A DNA stretch of 64,000 bases from Heterobasidion occidentale. Taxonomy: Eukaryota > Basidiomycota > Agaricomycetes > Russulales > Bondarzewiaceae. Below are positions 35,359-46,663 of the stretch, in pieces. How positions within the stretch are numbered: position 1 is the first letter of the stretch; the number at the start of each line of letters is the position of its first letter. The notes beneath the pieces are model-generated. The model was not told where the DNA came from and did not search any database. It was given only the letters and a program-made list of their open reading frames with translations. A program made the position numbers and the translations under genes. The DNA lies in the NCBI GenBank assembly GCA_039111635.1, contig JBCAQO010000007.1, positions 2,294,001 to 2,358,000 on the forward strand, read 5' to 3'.

Positions 35359-35720
35359 TGTAGAAATGAGACAAACACCGCGCGACGTCTGTACGACAAA
35401 CAGACACTCAGACTTGTGCGCGGTAGGCAATGACAGTCTGTATTCACCTGTACGACAAACAGACACTATGTCTCGAAGTAAGTACAGGTAATACGGAAAG
35501 AAGTCCTTTAGTATGTATCTCACCTCAGACTTGTGCGCGGTAGGCAATGACAGTCTGAGGGAAAAGAAGACGAAGGTCCGAATATATATCTAAATGAACG
35601 TACGATAACGAAAGGGACAGGGACACAAGTGTGCATGTGGACATGCCAAATTAGGAACCACGAGTGATAAGAAATAAACGGACTCCGCTACGGAGCTTGG
35701 CACGACTTGCTCATCCTACA
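35359..35720 (-). repeat. Copia 3' LTR
   Basis: 362-bp LTR with TGTAG/CTACA ends. It contains two exact copies of a 34-bp block (35407-35440 and 35524-35557) and two exact copies of a 20-bp block (35389-35408 and 35448-35467), an internal duplication shared by both LTRs. Confidence 0.95.
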
Positions 35721-38700
35721 CTCCCCCTCAAGTCTTGTGAAGTCCGAGCTCGACTGCAAAATGCTTCACCTTGGCTGAGGGGTAAAGCCTTTGTGAGAGT
35801 GTCGGCAACCATGTCATCGGTTGGACAATAGATGATGCGCAAAGTACCATTCTCGACAACCCAATGAATGAAGTGAAAACGAATGTCGATATGCTTGGAA
35901 CGGGCGTGATACTGGTGGTCCTTAGTGAGAGCAATTGCAGACTGGTTGTCTGAGAAAAGGGTGGTCGATGAGGTGAGCGGCTCGAAGACTTCTGCAATAA
36001 GAGTCCGCAGCCAGATAGCCTCCTTCGCGGCATGTGCAGCAGCAACGTACTCGCTCTCTGTAGTTGAGAGAGCAATAATCTCTTGTCGCTTCGAGCTCCA
36101 GGAGACTGCTCCGCCGTCAATAAGAAAAGCGTACCCTGAGATTGCGTGCCGATCCTCCGCCATATTCCCATCTGCATCAGCATATCCCATCAACTGCTTC
36201 TCCATTCCGCCATATGTCAGCCATAGGTCCCTAGTGCCAGCTAGGTACCGAAAAATCCTCTTGACTGCCTCCCAATGGGCAACTCCAGGATTAGTTGAGA
36301 AACGTGATACCGTTGAGACTGCAAATGAAATGTCGGGGCGTGTGGCAATGGAGGCATACATGAGAGCACCGACAGCCTCGCGATAGGGAACATCTCGCAT
36401 TGCTGCATGATCAGCAGTTGTTGCGGAGCCTGAGAGGTTGAGAGTCGAACATGGGTGTCCATCGGGGTAGAAACAGGTTTGAGCTCGTCAAGATGGAAAC
36501 GGCGCAAGATGGAGTTGATATACGAGCGCTGTGACATCCCGATCGTACGTGCTTCGCGGTCGCGTCGGATCTCGATTCCGAGGAGCCAATGAAGCTCTCC
36601 AAGATCGGTCACCTCGACAAACTGTCGGAGGCTTGCCTTGAAATCCACAACAAGCTTTAGTGACGTAGATGCAATCGTGCAGTCGTCAACATGAACAACC
36701 ACGACTGTAAGGTCGGAGCCCTTGCGCCGGAAGAATACAGCTTGGTCGACCTGGCATCGTGCAAACCCCATCTTCTCCACAAAGATCTGCGTGAGTTTCT
36801 GATACCAACGCTGGCCAGACTGCTTCAAGCCGTAAATTGTCTTCCGTAGCTTCAAGACCCTACCGACAGCCCCTTTCGGCGCATAGCCGGGCGGCGGTCG
36901 CATGTAAATGACCTCCGAGTCAGTAAGTTCCCCGTTCAGGTATGCCCCCTTGATATCCACCTGGTGAAGCTCAAGGTCGCGTCGCGTCGCGATGGCTAAG
37001 ACAGTGCGCACAGATGGAAGCTTCGCAACGGGCGCATACGTGTCGAAGTAATCGACGCCGGGCACCTGGCTGAAGCCTTGAGAAACTAGCCTGGCCTTGT
37101 GGCGAGCGATATTGCCCGCGGCATCCTTCTTGGCCTTAAAGACCCACTTCGAGCCCACTACGTTCGCACCATGCGGCGCGTCCACCCATTCCCACGTCTT
37201 CGCACTCTCAAGCATGTTCAGCTCCTCGCGCATCGCCTGCTCCCACAGCAACCAGTCCGGCCGTCGCTTGGCTTCAGCGAGACTGCGCGGCTCCAAGCCC
37301 TCGGCATCACTCATCTCCGCGACAAGCGTGTACTCCCAGTCCTCCTCCTTGTCATCTAACACTCCCCCTGCATCACGAACGTCTTCGGAAACACGCACCG
37401 AGCTTCCAGAAGCTTCCCCGTCCTCCGCGCTGTCCTCCTTGACAATTTCGGGTACTTGCAGGCCGCGCGCGTACTTCGGATCGCGTGCGCGCGTCGATGT
37501 CACACCTGTGCCGGCCTGGATGTCACGGATAATGCGCGACGGGGTGCGGATGCGTTTGGGGCGTGTCGTTTCGGGATCCGGGGCGGAAATGGGAGGTTTT
37601 CGGTCGTATGGAGGGTCTGGGGATGCAAGAGAGTGGGTGGTTGACTGCGAAGAGGCCACTGGTTCACCTGTCGCGCGTTGAAGCGGAGTTTCGGGAACAT
37701 CCGAGCCTGACCGTTTGAGCGGTGCGGTGGCGCGTTCAGGCGGAGTTTCGGGAACGTCCGGGGTCGCGTTGACGCGTCCCTGCGCTGAAGTCGCCGTCGT
37801 CTCGCCTTCCACAACCCCATCCTCTCCCTCCCCCTCGAGACGCACCGGCGACGTGCCGTGCTCGTTGAACCAAACGTTCCGCTCCACAGAAACGGAGCGC
37901 TTCTCGGGCCAGTAAATTCGGCAGCCCGTGGATGTGTCATCAAGGCCAACCCAACGGCCCTCGCGCGCTCGGGCATCGAGCTTCGAGGCACCTGGTGAGT
38001 GCACCCAGACTCGGCAACCCCACTCACGGACTCCTCGCAGGTTCGGCTTGCGCCCCGTCAATGCCTCGTACGGCGTCATGCCATCAAGCGAGCGCGTCGA
38101 CGTCCGGTTCTTCAGCCAACAAGCGTGTCGCAGGGCCTCTCCCCATAGGAACTTCGGGAGGCCGCTAGCGTGGAGCATAGCCCGAACACGCTCCAGGAAC
38201 ACCCGATTGAGCCGCTCGGAGACACCGTTATGTTGCGGTGTGTCGTGTACGGTGAGTCGATGCGCCGTGCCAGCCTTTTCAAGATGGACAATGAATGCCT
38301 TCCCAAGGTATTCTCCGCCACGATCGGATTGGAGGCTTCGAACACGCGCGCGGTGCTGTGTCTGGCACCACGCTTCGTATGACTTGTACGAGTCGAAGGT
38401 TTGGTCCTTTGTCCGCAAGAGGTACACGTGCGTATAGCGTGTTCGGTCATCCGTAAAGGTAACGAAATAACGCCGTCCACCCAGGGTCTCGACCGGTGAC
38501 GGTCCCCATATGTCAGAATGCACAACGTCGGCAAATGATGCAGCACGGTCTCCCTCTCGCTCCTTGGCCACGGGTTTGCGCGTCGCCTTCGCATAAATGC
38601 AGGCTTCGCAGAAGGTAGGCTCCGCCGATGACATGTCAAGCTTCAAGCCGCTAACAAAACCCTTCTCGACCAGTTTCCGAGCGGTGTCAGGGGCAATATG

Positions 38701-40335
38701 ACCCATACGACGATGGAGTTCCATAACGGTGACCCGTTCATCCACAGCGTTTGTGACGTCATAATCGGTAGGCTCGTGCACAACTCGGTATAGGCCACGC
38801 GTTGACCTAGGGATCAAGCCGATTTGTTCCCCACTTGAATTGCGGATGGTACACTTTCTGTCGGCAAATGTGGTGGAGAAGCCATGCTCGTCGAGTCTTC
38901 CAATCGACACCAGGGTATAACCCACTTCGGGAGAGTACAAGACCTCCGTAAGTGTTAGCTTCGACTCATTGATGCCATTCGGAACATCAATAACAAGGGA
39001 CCCAGAGCCTACAGCATGAAAGCTCTGCTTGTTCGCAGCTCTAAGGGGCTTCGGCTGAATCTCCGTGAGGTGCTCGAAGTCATCACGATAAGGGGAAATG
39101 TGACGAGTGGTCCCAGAGTCATATAGTTCGATACGGGGACCTTCGGTGGACGCATGGTTTACTCCATCAACCTCCGCGGCAACCTCGACAATGGTATCCG
39201 AGTCCGGGTCAACAATGCTGTGCGAGCTAAGCTCAACACTAACATTCCCAGATAGCTCCTCGGTACCAGAATCGTCGGCCATATACCACAAACATTCTCC
39301 CTCACCGACTTCGGAGAACAGGTCCGCGCCATCATCGTCCTCAGCATCCTGCTGTGTGACATCATCGGCACTGCTATCCGATATGGTTTCAAGGCTTGGT
39401 AAGCTCCCAGATTCCGATTCTAAGTCGGACTCGCACACTGCCCATCCACCATCCTCCTCATCAAAATCCTGAACAGCATTTGACGAGCCGGCAGCTTTGT
39501 CAGCATTTCCGGAAGGTTTCTTCGGTGGTTTCGTACAGTGGCTGCGAATGTGGCCACGTTCCCCGCAATTCCAGCAAACTGGCCCTCCGCCTTTTGCCTT
39601 CTTGTCCTTGCCTTTAAAGGGTTGGACAGCGAGCGCCTCCTCTGTTCCCTTCGGTGCCGGTGACTTTGTCTGCTGGGCTGCCTTAGCCGCAGTGGACTCG
39701 AAGCGCTGACGACGGTCTTCCTCGCTGATTGATCTCATGAGGGAATCGGGAGGAATAGAGAAAGAGGGGTCGATGAGCTGAACAGCTGACAGTTGTGAGG
39801 CGGCGAAAGCGGCAAGATGACGGGGAAGGGATGACAAGATAGTGGAGCGATAATCTTCATCACTGATGAGCACGCCGACCTGAGCTAACTTCTCTCTCTC
39901 TGTTCGCAGGGCATCAAAGAATGACCAAGTTTCCTGACCTCGGGGGCACTTCGACTGCAAGAAAGCCTTCCGCATCTCAGTCTGTGCATATGCACCCTTG
40001 ACAGTATACTCTGCGACAATCGTAGCCCAAGCAACAGCGACAGAGGGAAGTGCCGCACACTTGATAACTGTAGAGTCTGGTACACGCTGACTAAGCAGAT
40101 AGCGAGAGGTGCGTTCGGCCTTGTCCCACTCGGTAAGACGAGCAACATGATCATCGGTCAAGGGGTCAAGGAAGATTGGCCGAGGAGTAGTGCCATCGAA
40201 ATGGCCCCATTTCTCCTTTGCATCCATAGCAAGCTTGAAGCGGGCCTGGAAGATAACCCAGTTAACTCCGCTGGCTTCGAGCTTTGGAATCGATGATGGA
40301 AGGGTGTCGGTAGAAAGAGAAGTGGTAGACGCCAT
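35711..40335 (-). CDS. Copia Gag-Pol polyprotein, one frameshift
   Basis: One long frame from ATG 40335 runs Gag, protease, integrase and reverse transcriptase in the copia order. Gag has the CCHC knuckle CWNCGERGHIRSHC. The protease has LYDSGTTRHISPY. Integrase shows the HHCC region (HRRMGHIAPDTARK, CEACIYAKATRKP), the catalytic Asp in VHSDIWGPSP, Asp in LQSDRGGEYLG and Glu in HNGVSERLNR. RT shows KWVFKAKKDAAGNIARHKAR and VVVHVDDCTI. The frame is lost near 36405-36420, between STSQAPQ and AAMRDVPYREAVG, by one missing base. RNase H then continues in ORF 36400-35711 (TTESEYVAAAHAAKEAIW). Its stop is inside the 3' LTR. Apart from that base the element appears intact, so this may be a sequencing error or a very recent mutation. 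Confidence 0.93.
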
Positions 40336-40387
40336 CAGGAATGAGAGCAGATAAGTTTACGGGAGGGTAAGCAGGGGCCCAATAACC

Positions 40388-40749
40388 TGTAGAAATGAGA
40401 CAAACACCGCGCGACGTCTGTACGACAAACAGACACTCAGACTTGTGCGCGGTAGGCAATGACAGTCTGTATTCACCTGTACGACAAACAGACACTATGT
40501 CTCGAAGTAAGTACAGGTAATACAGAAAGAAGTCCTTTAGTATGTATCTCACCTCAGACTTGTGCGCGGTAGGCAATGACAGTCTGAGGGAAAAGAAGAC
40601 GAAGGTCCGAATATATATCTAAATGAACGTACGATAACGAAAGGGACAGGGACACAAGTGTGCATGTGGACATGCCAAATTAGGAACCACGAGTGATAAG
40701 AAATAAACGGACTCCGCTACGGAGCTTGGCACGACTTGCTCATCCTACA
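40388..40749 (-). repeat. Copia 5' LTR
   Basis: 362 bp, identical to the other LTR except at one base. As the 5' LTR of a minus-strand element it should hold the promoter; the minus strand carries TATATATTCGG near 40608-40618, a candidate TATA region. Confidence 0.95.
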
Positions 40750-41029
40750 ATATCATCTGTAGGACAGATTCTGGTGTGATAGTAGAGTCCTTGCTTTGAT
40801 ATAACATAAGCAGATCCAGTTTCTTTGGAGAAGACCTGTTTATGATCACGGTGAGGTGTGAGTACTTCAAAAGATATTAAAAACTTACGCGTCCTGTGCG
40901 GGCACCTCTCGATGATACTGCGACATTGCTCGTCAGAATACAACAGGCTATGTGATAATATACGTACCGGAATCACATTACAACTAGACAGAAAAGGCTT
41001 CGCTTTACAGCAAGGTCGGAGATTGTCAG

Positions 41030-43500
41030 TAAGCAATCTGCGCACTGAAAATTTGCCACCGGATATATTGGGTTGCGAAGAACTATTCAAAAGGCTGCTG
41101 CTCTGTTCGGCCACATATGCGAGAAGGGCGTGCAGATGCTCGTGTGATGTCGATATATGGGTGCACTGCGTAGCCTTCGATAGAGATGCGGGGTCCTCTT
41201 GGAGAATAGGCGAACACAGAATAGCGCCATGCTACAAAACCATCGATGAGCTATCGAGACGATATAATCAATCGTGACATAAGACATACGGCAAGTGTTT
41301 CCCACACATTCAATCCAGATGCGTAATTGAATGGACTCCCGAACAGCAAGACACGGCAGTCAGATCCAGCATTAAATTCAGTGTATCGGCTGCGAAGGAG
41401 TTCTGTAGCTTCTGCATGGCTCACAGAACGCCATTCACGCTCTCCAACACTATCTGCCATCGGCACGAGGTAAGCAGTTGCCGAGGGGTTCGTAGGGAAG
41501 GTCATGAGCGAGAGATCTAGAGTGGTATCAAAGATGTCACTTGCGTCGCCGTAGAAGTGACAGGGGTAACAAGCAAGGCCACATTCATCCTCCTGCAACG
41601 GCGCATGCACTCGAAACCCATCCTGAGGAACAACACCTTCGCGTCCAACAATGAAAAAACCAGCTTTTGCGAGTAATGAGGCAAGCATGATCAGTGATAA
41701 CTGCATAGGGCTGCGGACTTGGATAGGAATGATGTCCCCAGACTGGACCCCGCTCATAGTCAACTTCGCCGCGAGCCGCAGGCCCATGGTGAGGAACTCT
41801 ATATAGGTGATAGCTTGTGGCGAAGCAGTTGGACTCTCATGAAAATTGCCAAAAGAAACGGCTACAGTGTAGTGGTAGTCCTTGTCTCACCAGACTTGTG
41901 ATTAAATTCCTGCTTTCCTCATTGCTCCCACAACCTCAAAAAAATTATCATAGATTCTGTATGTAAAGGAGATGTCTCAGAATTTTTGTGATGGAATGGC
42001 ACCAGAAATGTTGCACTATCAAATGTTTTGGAACAATAGCGAAATGTCACGGAATGGGGTCCTTGACACAGCGTGACACTGTCACGGCATGCTACTGCAA
42101 CCTGCATGCGGGCCTCATTGTCCTTCAATAACTTTGTTTTTCTTATCTTTTGAGATAATTGGCACCCTGTTGTGTTGATTTCAGATAGATCTGGTGAAGA
42201 GGACCTGCAATGAGAGGTAGAGAAATTCAGTCGGCAACAATGGTTTAGAGGCGACGCGCGAGGCGTCTCGGTGTGGGGCTCTGAGTCGCGTCACACTTGT
42301 TATCTCAAAGGCTCTCTACGATCCAAACCTAGATGGATTTCTTTCAAATCTACTGTATTAGGTACACATTTAACCAGGCTAAATACCCAGGTGCTTTTTG
42401 GAGAGTGCTTAAATTCCAACTGTGGAGCAATTTAGCATATGAAAGTTAATTATGGCTTAATTTTGGCCATTCCTGATGTATATGCTCTTGCCCGGAATGC
42501 ATCTTCGCACAAGGGACCACAGATTTCTGTACAAACATGCACACATGGTACGTATAGCTGATATGATTTTATGAAGATTTTGGGAAGTGAAATGCAGAAG
42601 TTTTATTGGAGGTGTGTCAAGGACTACCAGTGAGACAAGGACTACCACTACACTGTATAGCAAGAGGATCCAATTGAACCGAAGTTATAAAACATTCCTG
42701 CAATATGGAGCAGTCGGGAGCAGTACGAAGTCCAGTTCCACGGTAGAGCCGGGTAAAAGAGGGGTCTCCATACACAAACCTCTCGATAAAGCTCGATTGA
42801 AGTTCAGATGGGAGCGGATAATGGTGGTGGACATGAACGTGATGGAGAGCGCGCGCCATGTGAATTAGAAGCCAGCCAGCTTCGGATACATTGATCGCCA
42901 TCTGAGCAAATACGATCTCCAGACACGCTGCTCTAGGCAATAGGTGCACAGTTATCAAAGCATGAACACGGAGCGAAGCTGCGAGTTCGATAGTATCAGG
43001 AGGGGGTTTAGTTGATATGGCCAAGGTGGCACAGTGGGGCACAGGCTCTTGCAGTATTGGTTGCCAAGATATAGGAGATGATTCTTCAAAAAAAGGGACA
43101 TTTATCTGTTTCCTGTCGAGTCCGACGAGTGCATCAAATGCAATGGGTACATTTGGATAGTGGCAGCGCAGAGCGAGGGAAAGAGAAGTCCAGACCTGTA
43201 TCTCGGTGGCATCGATATGCAGCTTGAAGGACCTGGTCTTCCATGTGGGTGATGAGGGCAGTGGGGCTATCCAGTTACCCAATGATTTCAAGAAAGGCAT
43301 GATCGCAGAGGTGACTGACGAAGTCGAGCAGACAGTCGTCAAGGTAATAAGCGGCGCGGGGCCAAGCAAGAGACTTGGTCGGAGCGTCAAATTTGAGGTC
43401 CAGACGAATGCAGGGGAGCGGACAACAAGCGGAGAAACCGGCATCTACCGAACGCAGCCAAATGCTCGTGTACTCTCTTCCATGACTCCAATTATCTATT
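41030..43500 (-). pseudogene. NRPS-like relic (C-domain end plus adenylation domain)
   Basis: Decayed gene resembling fungal siderophore-type non-ribosomal peptide synthetases. The 5' part (about 43444-42656) reads through SFKLHIDATEIQVWTSL, then FAQMAINVSEAGWLLIHM and LPSELQSSFIERF, resembling the end of a condensation-type domain. After the transposon at 41865-42655 it continues VSFGNFHESPTASP, ITYIEFLTMGLRLAAKL (adenylation A1 region), DIIPIQVRSPMQL and AYLVPMADSVGEREWRSVSH. The latter is where the TSGSTG-type P-loop should be, and it is degenerate. SPFNYASGLNVWETL and SHMWPNRAAAF plus NSSSQPNISGGKF follow in broken frames. Frame breaks occur on both sides of the transposon and near 41090. 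No thiolation domain is visible. Certainly non-functional; the NRPS identity is inferred from patterns. Confidence 0.5.
41865..42655. mobile_element. Non-autonomous Tc1/mariner-like element
   Basis: 791 bp with perfect 26-bp terminal inverted repeats starting CAGTGTAGTGGTAGTCC (41865-41890 and 42630-42655), flanked on both sides by TA (41863-41864 and 42656-42657). CAGT-type ends plus TA duplication are the Tc1/mariner signature. A second partial copy of the TIR word (CAAGGACTACCAG) lies just inside the right end at 42618-42630. No transposase frame is visible, so it is a deletion derivative or MITE. Removing it with one TA brings the two halves of the NRPS-like relic together. Confidence 0.85.
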
Positions 43501-43756
43501 ACACAGGCCTCCATGAACCACCTGGAACCTAATGCATATCAGAGCCAGAAGGAACTGTCTTAGATAGGCATTCTATTTTCACCAACTCTGTTGGTGAGAA
43601 TGGGATTGAATCTCAAGAAGGATCAGAAAAAGAGCAACACGGTAGCTACCGAGATGTGACTCAGGTGTTAGGCCCCAGGGCCCGGATCATGGTCACGCTG
43701 GGAGGAGCAAGGGTTTGCTTACGAATGTTTACGAAACTAATAGTGGTGCCACTGTG

Positions 43757-44004
43757 TGCACCACAGAATTTTTCCCGGGATAAACCGTGGATAAAACCCT
43801 AGATAGAAATGAAGGTTTTGCTCGGATTTATTTGCGGAAATTACTGAAAGAATAACTTAAGGTTTGTTCAATATTTTATTATGGAGTGTGATAAAATATC
43901 GGCTGAACCTTAAGTTTTCGTTTCGGTGGATAAACTAGAACAAAAACTCAATCTATATCTAGAGTTAAATCCACGGTCGATCCCGGGAAAAACTCTGCGG
44001 TCCA
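43757..44004. mobile_element. Near-palindromic foldback element (MITE-like)
   Basis: About 248 bp whose two halves are reverse complements almost end to end. Outer arms share CAGARTTTTTCCCGGGAT and ACCGTGGAT, and inner arms share CTTAAGGTT and ATATTTTAT. I estimate about 75% match over ~120 bp. No clear target duplication, and no coding capacity. It could fold into a long hairpin RNA or cruciform. Confidence 0.75.
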
Positions 44005-44759
44005 TAAAGTGTGCCCGAATACCTACGATTCTATCACTGCACAGTCCTGCTGGTGCGTGACAATCTGATACAATACCCATTCTCTAGCACATCAAAATGT
44101 TTTAACAAAATGAATACAATGATGTTCATAACTAGGCTGTCTGAAGCTCAAGATGGCTCCGCATCAGTAACCTCGGCATGTTTCTTCCATATTGAAAGGC
44201 GGTCAGGAAGTTCAGGATAATGTTTTAATGGTTTGATGGACTCCGTGGATGTATTGAGCAAAAAAACCATGACATAGTTGGTATCCTCGGTAAGGCTACG
44301 TATATAATATTATCGCTGCTATGTGCTTGGTCAAGAACGTGCACACCTCGATGTTACAGGGTCTCTCAATATTCAAGAAAGTATTCCTGTCTTATGCCAC
44401 ACAATGCGGTTTCCGTCCCCAGGCTTCTTTAAGCAGGTCTGCAACTGTTAGGTCGGAGACCTATCACGTGCACCGATGCATGAAGGGGTCCCTAGGCTAA
44501 ACCTCCACTGGTTCGTATAGTCGTAGACTCCAATGGATGAAGACGATAGATCGTCTTTGGGCTCTTTCGAGGAACTCGGGGTCGCTGTCGGCTTTGTTCT
44601 CGAAGAGATTGAGAAGGTGATCTTCGAGGTCTTCTCGATGATGAGGAGGAACCGGACGATCTTCTCCTGTCCAACAGATGACACGAGGGGGTGTCCAACT
44701 GAGAACGCGGAAGGCAGCTAGCCCGGTATGGAAGCGGATGAGTAGAGGAGGGGAGGGAA
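44005..44759. other. Spacer between foldback element and retrotransposon nest
   Basis: No recognisable gene. The stretch 44530-44690 is purine-rich with a Glu/Ser-coding bias in several frames but no domain. Confidence 0.35.
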
Positions 44760-45278
44760 GGGAGACGAGTCCAGTGCTTCGTCAGACCGTGCAAAGAGTT
44801 TCTCAGATCTGACAGAGATCACGAAGCGTGGGCTAGGAAGGTAGCCAGACGCCGGGTGCAGTGCAGAGATCGAGTGTATTACAGGTGAACGAGCTGAGCT
44901 TCTTAGAAGCTCATCTCGGCTATTTACGTACAGAAGTGTCTAGGGCAGGATCAAGATCTGGTCTGTGCGCTTCTCAGGTACCGAAGTCAACGATCGAGAT
45001 CCGTAAGCTAGAATGCCTCATCGACTGGCCATGTATCCAAATATAGTAATCCGATCACTAATGTCCATCCACATCTTCGATCGATCAAGAACCAGGAACG
45101 GGGGTCAGGAACCAATGTCTGTCCACATCAAGAATCAGGAACTAGAAGTTAGCGTTCATGCGTTAGCATGTAAATGGTAAGGAGTCTTGGAAAGCGGTCC
45201 TAGTCTGCAACAAGTCCGAAGCACTTGACCAGCCCATCCACTCACGTGCGAAGCACGTGTTAGGATGCGGTCCTAACA
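44760..45278 (-). repeat. Element A LTR (left boundary approximate)
   Basis: Read on the minus strand it starts TGTTAGGACCGCATCCTAACA, a self-complementary start, and follows the polypurine tract directly. It shares stretches with element B's LTR (AGCTCGTTCACCT, GTACCT-AGAAGC, CCTGCCCTA-like), so A and B are related families. The end is inferred from B's LTR length. Confidence 0.5.
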
Positions 45279-45289
45279 CTACCCCCTCT

Positions 45290-46658
45290 CTATACAAGTC
45301 TTCGGCGCTTGGCGGGTGCACCGATGGTAGGGGCGGGTCTCCTCGGGTGGATTTCGTCGAAGGTGGGGATGTTCCGAGCAGGGTATCCGGTCCAGTTAGC
45401 AGTGTCGATTAAATGATCTAACGCCTGCTTGTGGTACCCGTATTCCTCAGCCGTCCTATCCATCTGTAGACGAAGGCGCCGGGACTGCATGCGATGCCTA
45501 TCGTAGTCTTGAAGAAAGCCGCGCGCCGTAACGTCCGTTCTCTGGCGAATGCCCGTGATTGGACATCCCACGACGAGATGGCCGGCGCGTCCGCATTCCC
45601 AGCAGTTACGAGTGGCAGGGTCGGTGGGTGGAGAAGGCGGGAGAGTAGGCGGGTTAGGCCAAACGTTTTCTGAGTCCATTGCATCTGCAGGCCATCCTTC
45701 TTCAGTTGCGACAGGAACGTCCGGCGACTGGGGGGAGGCTTCGTCGATAATGATAGGATGGGTGATGTCGTCGCCGAGTAGGGGGGGGGGATGGGGACAC
45801 GGCAGGGGGTGACGGGGGTGGTACCGGTAGCGGCCGAAGTACCTGGCGATCCCGGACAACTTGTTCGGGGTCGTAAGGTGGACTGGTGGGTCGCGTGAAT
45901 TCGGCGGTTTCTTCGTCGGTGGGCTGAAAGGGTTCTGCCGCCGGAAGATCGGGTTCGGTGTTAGCCGGGGGATTGACTGTCATGGGTTCCTCAACGTTGA
46001 TCTGGTGAAACCCCTGTTCCTGTACATCCGGTTTGGTCATGACCCAGGGCCTAACGTTGTCCTCCGGGGTACATCCACCGGGCCAGTAGCACGCAATGGG
46101 GTGAACCCCTCGACTGTTAAGCGGGAAGGAGTGGGTCGGCAGTAGTCCTTTGGGGACGTATTCTTCGATCTCTAGCCGCGCTCCATTGTGCCCCGCAAAG
46201 TGGAACCAACGGATTGTGTTCTCCTTGTAGCGGATTCGAGCGAGTACGTTGAGCCAGGCTTGTATGGTGTGCGTCTGTAGGAGGACGGAGCTGGTGGTGA
46301 ATATCCCTCTGTTAAGACCTGGTCTTCGCACGTGATGTGCCAGGAGGCTCCTGAGTCACTGAGGGACGTGCCAAATCCAAGTACGTCCGATGAAAGCACC
46401 AGCGGCTACTTGTGTGCGTATTTCGGGATGTACAAGGGATTCGTGATGGTATCGCGTCTCTAGGAATGCACAAAGGTTTTCCCAGAGATGTGCGGGTACG
46501 ACCTGATGCGGACCTGGATGGCAGTAGATATGCTGCCCACTAAAGTCGAGATAGAATACTGCTAGTCCTGTGTAGAACTCAGCCAGTATTGAGATGACGA
46601 CTGAGTGGTTGAGGATGACGATAGAGAGAAGCGCAGGGCAAGTCAAACCGATGTTCAA
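45290..46658 (-). pseudogene. Element A accessory ORF with CCHC zinc knuckle
   Basis: Read on the minus strand in three pieces: 46658-46356 (YCHPGPHQVVPAHLWENL, FLETRYHHESL), 46331-45702 (WFHFAGHNGARLEIEEYVP, YWPGG) and 45859-45290. The last piece carries a CCHC knuckle (CWECGRAGHLVVGC) and a basic C-terminus (APAKRRRLV). The frame changes at a run of ten C (minus strand) at about 45781-45790 and again near 46340. It sits where elements B and C carry their post-chromodomain ORF. Function unknown; the knuckle suggests nucleic-acid binding. Confidence 0.6.
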
Positions 46659-46663
46659 ACCGA

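Larger units (their letters stand above)
35359..40749 (-). mobile_element. Complete, young Ty1/copia LTR retrotransposon
   Basis: 5391 bp, transcribed on the minus strand. LTRs of 362 bp (35359-35720 and 40388-40749) begin TGTAG and end CTACA; I found a single base difference between them (ACGGAAAG versus ACAGAAAG). The 5-bp target duplication ATATC flanks it (35354-35358 and 40750-40754). A polypurine tract (TTGAGGGGGAG on the minus strand) abuts the 3' LTR at 35721-35733. The near-identical LTRs indicate a very recent insertion. It disrupts an APH-type gene. Confidence 0.97.
34616..40807 (-). pseudogene. APH-family kinase gene split by a copia element
   Basis: Aminoglycoside-phosphotransferase-like small-molecule kinase of the large fungal APH family, broken. 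The 5' end is at 40807-40750 (ATG 40807, MLYQSKDSTITPESVLQM) and the rest at 35358-34616. The two parts join in frame across one copy of the ATATC target duplication, giving ISQGQVLHRLGS. Then come SDNFVVKYG (nucleotide-binding Lys region), HTAIPVPPIH and YIVMGCIHG. The catalytic loop is HQDISPRNLILD and the metal motif MIDWEMAGW. Stop at 34616. A second lesion is a one-base frame change near 35040-35060, between SQLRST and CGVIPGPFGGG. So there are two independent breaks: the 5.4-kb insertion after about codon 20 and the frameshift, though the latter could be a sequence error. The substrate is unknown. Confidence 0.8.
44760..46663 (-). mobile_element. Element A: 3' end of an LTR retrotransposon (minus)
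   Basis: Only the 3' part is in the window: an accessory ORF, a polypurine tract (GAGAGGGGGTAG on the minus strand, 45279-45290) and an LTR that starts TGTTAGGA at 45278 and runs left. The left LTR boundary is uncertain (about 44760). The rest of A should lie to the right of element B, outside the window, because B interrupts it at about 46664. Confidence 0.6.

Noticed and set aside
40740..41114. Minus-strand frame ending CPTDDIVG as the upstream part of the APH gene
   Set aside because: It reads into the LTR. Another frame from ATG 40807 joins the APH reading frame exactly across one target duplication and is preferred.
40858..41277. 139-codon plus-strand frame beside the copia element
   Set aside because: It overlaps the adenylation-domain relic on the minus strand and has no recognisable features.
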